In this document: positions 60,814 to 64,000 of the stretch, piece by piece
Layout: every line of letters starts with the position of its first letter
Numbering within the stretch: position 1 is the stretch's first letter
NCBI GenBank assembly: GCA_023238725.1
Contig: CM041534.1
Coordinates: forward strand, 20,617,803 to 20,681,802
Direction: 5' to 3'
Length of the DNA stretch: 64,000 bases
DNA from: Scortum barcoo
Lineage: Eukaryota; Chordata; Actinopteri; Centrarchiformes; Terapontidae
Position numbers and translations under genes: made by a program
Notes under the pieces: model-generated
Databases searched by the model: none
What the model saw: the letters and a program-made list of their open reading frames with translations, nothing else
Told to the model about the DNA's origin: nothing

Positions 60814-63310
60814 GTAAGACTGCCCTTGTTCTCCTTTACATCCTCTTTTTATTGTTCTCATCATCTTGTTTTTTCAGGTTTCTTCTTTTGGGTTGGTTTT
60901 CAAGGGACTCTCAAACTCACATAAGGATGGAGGAGCAATGTTAATCTATCTCTGAATCTAAAACCTGATATTCCTGTTCAGATAAATAGACAGGGAGGTT
61001 ACATTAATCAAAAGATAAATCATCACTGTGAACATATCTATTAGATATTAGACATAAAGAAACAGCAGCGGTGGAAGAATTACTCCGATCCTCAGTAAGC
61101 AGCAACACCAAAGTGTATAAATATAATTAATTACAAAATATAATTCAACATTTTACAATACATATTAGTATATTACATTTATTAAATACAAATTAGCATC
61201 TAAATATACTGGATAAAGTACCAAAAGTGTGTTTCAGAACTATATATGTCATATTATTGGATTATAATTATTGATGCCTCATGGTACATCACTTTATGTT
61301 GCAGCTAAACTGTTGTGTTATGAGAGCAGAAAACTCAAATACTAGTAAAGTACAAGTAGCTTAAAATCGTATATACTTCATTACTTGCCACCACTAAAAC
61401 CAGCATAAAACTGATAATTTACAGTTCATTCAACTTTGGTTAAGTTGATTTGATCGAAGGATTAATAATCTGGTTAAATCTAAATATTTAGATCATGAAA
61501 AATTGCTGGAAAACTTTTTTTTTTGAGTATTTTCATGTGACCTCTCGGGGAACATAAAAATAAATAAAGACGTTACAGCACGGTCTTCTGTCTCATGTGA
61601 CCCGTGTTGGTGCTGCTGAAATGAAGCCAAATACATAAATAGCTAAAGCTAAATGCCCTTGTTGGACATCCCCCCGGTATCATTTGTGGATGTTGCACTA
61701 TCTTTTTACACTCTGCAGAGAGCCAACCAACTTTAGTCCAGGTTTTAGACAGTGGATCGAATTTTAGGTTTTTACAGGAATCAGGAAATTATGAGAGTCA
61801 AAGAACATGAAGAGTCACATTTCACTAAATAAAATAAAACTTTATTCCCAAAAGTACAGACAAGCAGTCAAATTACTTTGACCAAATGATCACAAGTACA
61901 GTCAGAGAAATTCAACAGTTGATAATAATGTTATATAAGCAAACCATCAGCATTATATCAATAAAAAATACTCAGATATTAATGGCAACAAGGCTCATTT
62001 TAATGTTCAATCAATCTGTCATCAGGCTCCGAAGAAGGCAAAGAAAAAGACGGTCGAGGCGGGCTCCAACGTGTTCAGCATGTTTGAGCAGTCACAGATC
62101 CAAGAGTTCAAAGAGGTGAGACGACGTTTTTATCTGTCTGAGCGAGCAGACAGTGATAATTAAAAAAAAAAAAAAAATTAAAAAATAGCTCCATCACCAG
62201 CTAGATCATTTAAATGCTAATCATAATCATTCATAAGAACTCAATTTACACTACTTATTTTTGCAGTAGCTCTATACTTTTACTTTGCAAAAACATTTGA
62301 CTGTAGGTTTTCTACTTTCCACACTAATATTATTTACACATGAGTAAAATGTATCTCTTGAATATTGGTGAAGGAAAGTACAATGGCAGAAAAATGTGTT
62401 TTCTTTGTGTTTTTTCGCTCCAGGCCTTCACCATCATGGACCAGAACAGAGATGGTTTCATCGACAAAGGAGACCTGAGAGACACGTACGCTGCTCTGGG
62501 TAAGGTTTGTACTTATGTGGTCAGAACTGTACATTTTTATTTTTCTGCTGACTTTTCTATTTCTACTTGTTTTGTTTTGAATGACAGTGTCCAAAGTGAT
62601 TACTTGATTGTCGTCTTAAATCACGATAAATAATATTTGATTCTACATTAATAAATAAATATGTGTTTGCTTTTTGCTGAGAGTTAGATTTTTAATATCA
62701 CTCTCATGATCTGTACGCTAAATATGAATCTTGTAAACAGTAAGTTAGTTTATCTTAGACTGAAGACACGGGGAAACAACAAGTCTGTGTCTAAAGGTAA
62801 CAAAATCTGCCATAAACACCTTGTGAGATCATTATATTAATATATTTTTATTTTATTTATTTATTTATCTATAAAATACATGATTTCACAGTGTGGTGGA
62901 GACTTATGAAACATGAATGTTAACCTCTCTGAATGAACTGTGATTGTATCACGATCGTATCAGCAGCATCTGTTTGCAGTGACCTCTCTGTCTGCAGGTC
63001 GTCTTAATGTCGGCAACGATGAGCTGGATGAGATGATGAAGGAGGCTCCCGGCCCGATAAACTTCACCATCTTCCTCGCCATGTTCGGAGAGAAGCTCAA
63101 AGGTTTGTCGGTGAACTAAAGATGAATGCTTTCAGGGTCTTTTAATGACATGATGAATATAATAAATAATTTACTTTCATGCATTGTTTTTGGTATTAAT
63201 GCTGCTTTGTGAAACATCTTTCCTCATTTAGGAACTGACCCAGAGGAAACCATCCTCAATGCATTCAAGATCTTTGACCCTGAAGGAACGGGCATCCTAA
63301 AAGGAGAAGA
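60811..63310 (+). CDS. myl10: regulatory myosin light chain, MYL10-like (partial, runs off the window)
   Basis: Regulatory light chains bind the myosin neck and tune contraction. Exons: 60811-60813 (Met only), 62026-62115, 62424-62499, 62998-63102 and 63232-63310. All join in frame with GT/AG ends. The protein runs MAPKKAKKKTVEAGSNVFSM, with the phosphorylatable-Ser region, then FEQSQIQEFKEAFTIMDQ and EF-hand loop DQNRDGFIDKGD. It continues with PGPINFTIFLAMFGEKLKG, then TDPEETILNAFKIFDPEGTG and ILKGEE. The last exons (third and fourth EF hands) lie beyond base 64000. GTDPEETIL favours MYL10 over MYL2 and MYLPF, which have GADPE. Human MYL10 is on chromosome 7 like RABGEF1 and KCTD7, which supports the choice. 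The exact paralogue is less sure than the family. No frame break is present. Confidence 0.85.
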
Positions 63311-63539
63311 GTAAGCATTTTTCTTTTTTTTCGTCACCACATGGTGAGCTGTTAACATGCTCATAAAAAAACCTGCTGCATGCTGACGTTTAGCGGGTAT
63401 ACTCTTTCAATATCTATCTAAGCGCTGAGGCCAATGGAGCTGTCACTCATTTTGAAGGTATTTAGTCATTTGATTGGATAAATAGAAAATGTGATCTGTT
63501 GATGGAGATAAAGAAAAGTTTAAAAGTCAGATTCATCCT

Positions 63540-63645
63540 TTGGGGACCATAAATATCTGCTCCAAGATTCATAGCAATACATCAGATAGTTTTTAAGACT
63601 TTTCAATCTGGACCAAAGTGGATCAACTAACTGGATGACGTTGCC
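63540..63645 (-). repeat. dispersed repeat family B, copy 3
   Basis: The minus strand reads CCAGATTGAAAAGTCTTAAA, then CTATCTGATGTATTGCTATG, parallel to 30618-30720. It lies in the last visible intron of the myosin light chain gene. Confidence 0.6.
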
Positions 63646-64000
63646 ATCCCTCACTGCTAACCTGGACAAAAATAAGAGCTGTAATATTGAAAAAGAGCAT
63701 GTTGAAGGATAATTTTACGATAATTACTGGTTAAAATGCTGCATTAAATAAACAATGAATTTAGTTTTGTTCAGACATTATTTTGTGGTCACTGCTTTAA
63801 TTTACAGATTTAAAAAGCTGTATGCATCATTCACAATATACCAAATAAAATCTTGAGTCTTGAATCCAATATAAAATGGCTCATGGATTTTCTTTTTTTT
63901 TTTTTTTACATAATTATGAGATCTTTCCTCATAATTATGAGACAAAGATCTTGTAATTACAAAATATTTTTTCATAATTTCCAGAATATATCAGTGATCA

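Overview
This window is nuclear DNA of a bony fish, most likely a percomorph-type teleost. The genes are spliced vertebrate genes with GT/AG introns, the intergenic DNA is AT-rich, and there are small CpG-rich promoters, a eukaryotic tRNA-Val and teleost-style retroelements (a Penelope-like element, LINE fragments, a likely solo LTR and Tc1 debris). Nothing looks prokaryotic, and there are no operons or CRISPR arrays.

Layout. Bases 1-9190 (- strand) hold the 5' half of ttc3, up to its TPR domain, with a Penelope-like element in one intron. A tRNA-Val(CAC) lies at 10100-10172 (-). An intact three-exon gene that I do not recognise lies at 11278-13369 (-). rabgef1 (Rabex-5) runs from a CpG promoter near 15.4-15.8 kb to its stop at 25570 (+). 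kcnj6 (GIRK2) is at 29372-34078 (-), with a candidate untranslated 5' exon near 43.8 kb. A degenerate minisatellite of about 42-bp units fills 44.28-45.27 kb. kctd7 is at 48086-56056 (-), with its CpG promoter at 55.86-56.31 kb. A LINE on the - strand (56.45-58.8 kb) is split by a 605-bp insertion with solo-LTR hallmarks. A long TATC microsatellite follows. The first five exons of a regulatory myosin light chain, best matched to myl10, run from 60811 to the window edge (+).

The genes do not form a pathway. Their interest lies in linkage. RABGEF1 and KCTD7, neighbours on human chromosome 7, are here separated by kcnj6. TTC3 and KCNJ6, both at human 21q22, flank rabgef1. MYL10 is also on human chromosome 7.

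The strongest anomaly is that three otherwise well-conserved genes each carry a short frame-breaking length change inside an exon (rabgef1 +1, kcnj6 +1, kctd7 +5 or -1), and a fourth (ttc3) has an exon pair whose phases do not join. The pattern fits uncorrected assembly indels better than independent gene death. Other items worth a second look are a degenerate hammerhead-ribozyme-like motif in the Penelope element, a near-perfect hairpin at 40.45-40.53 kb, and several undescribed dispersed repeat pairs.
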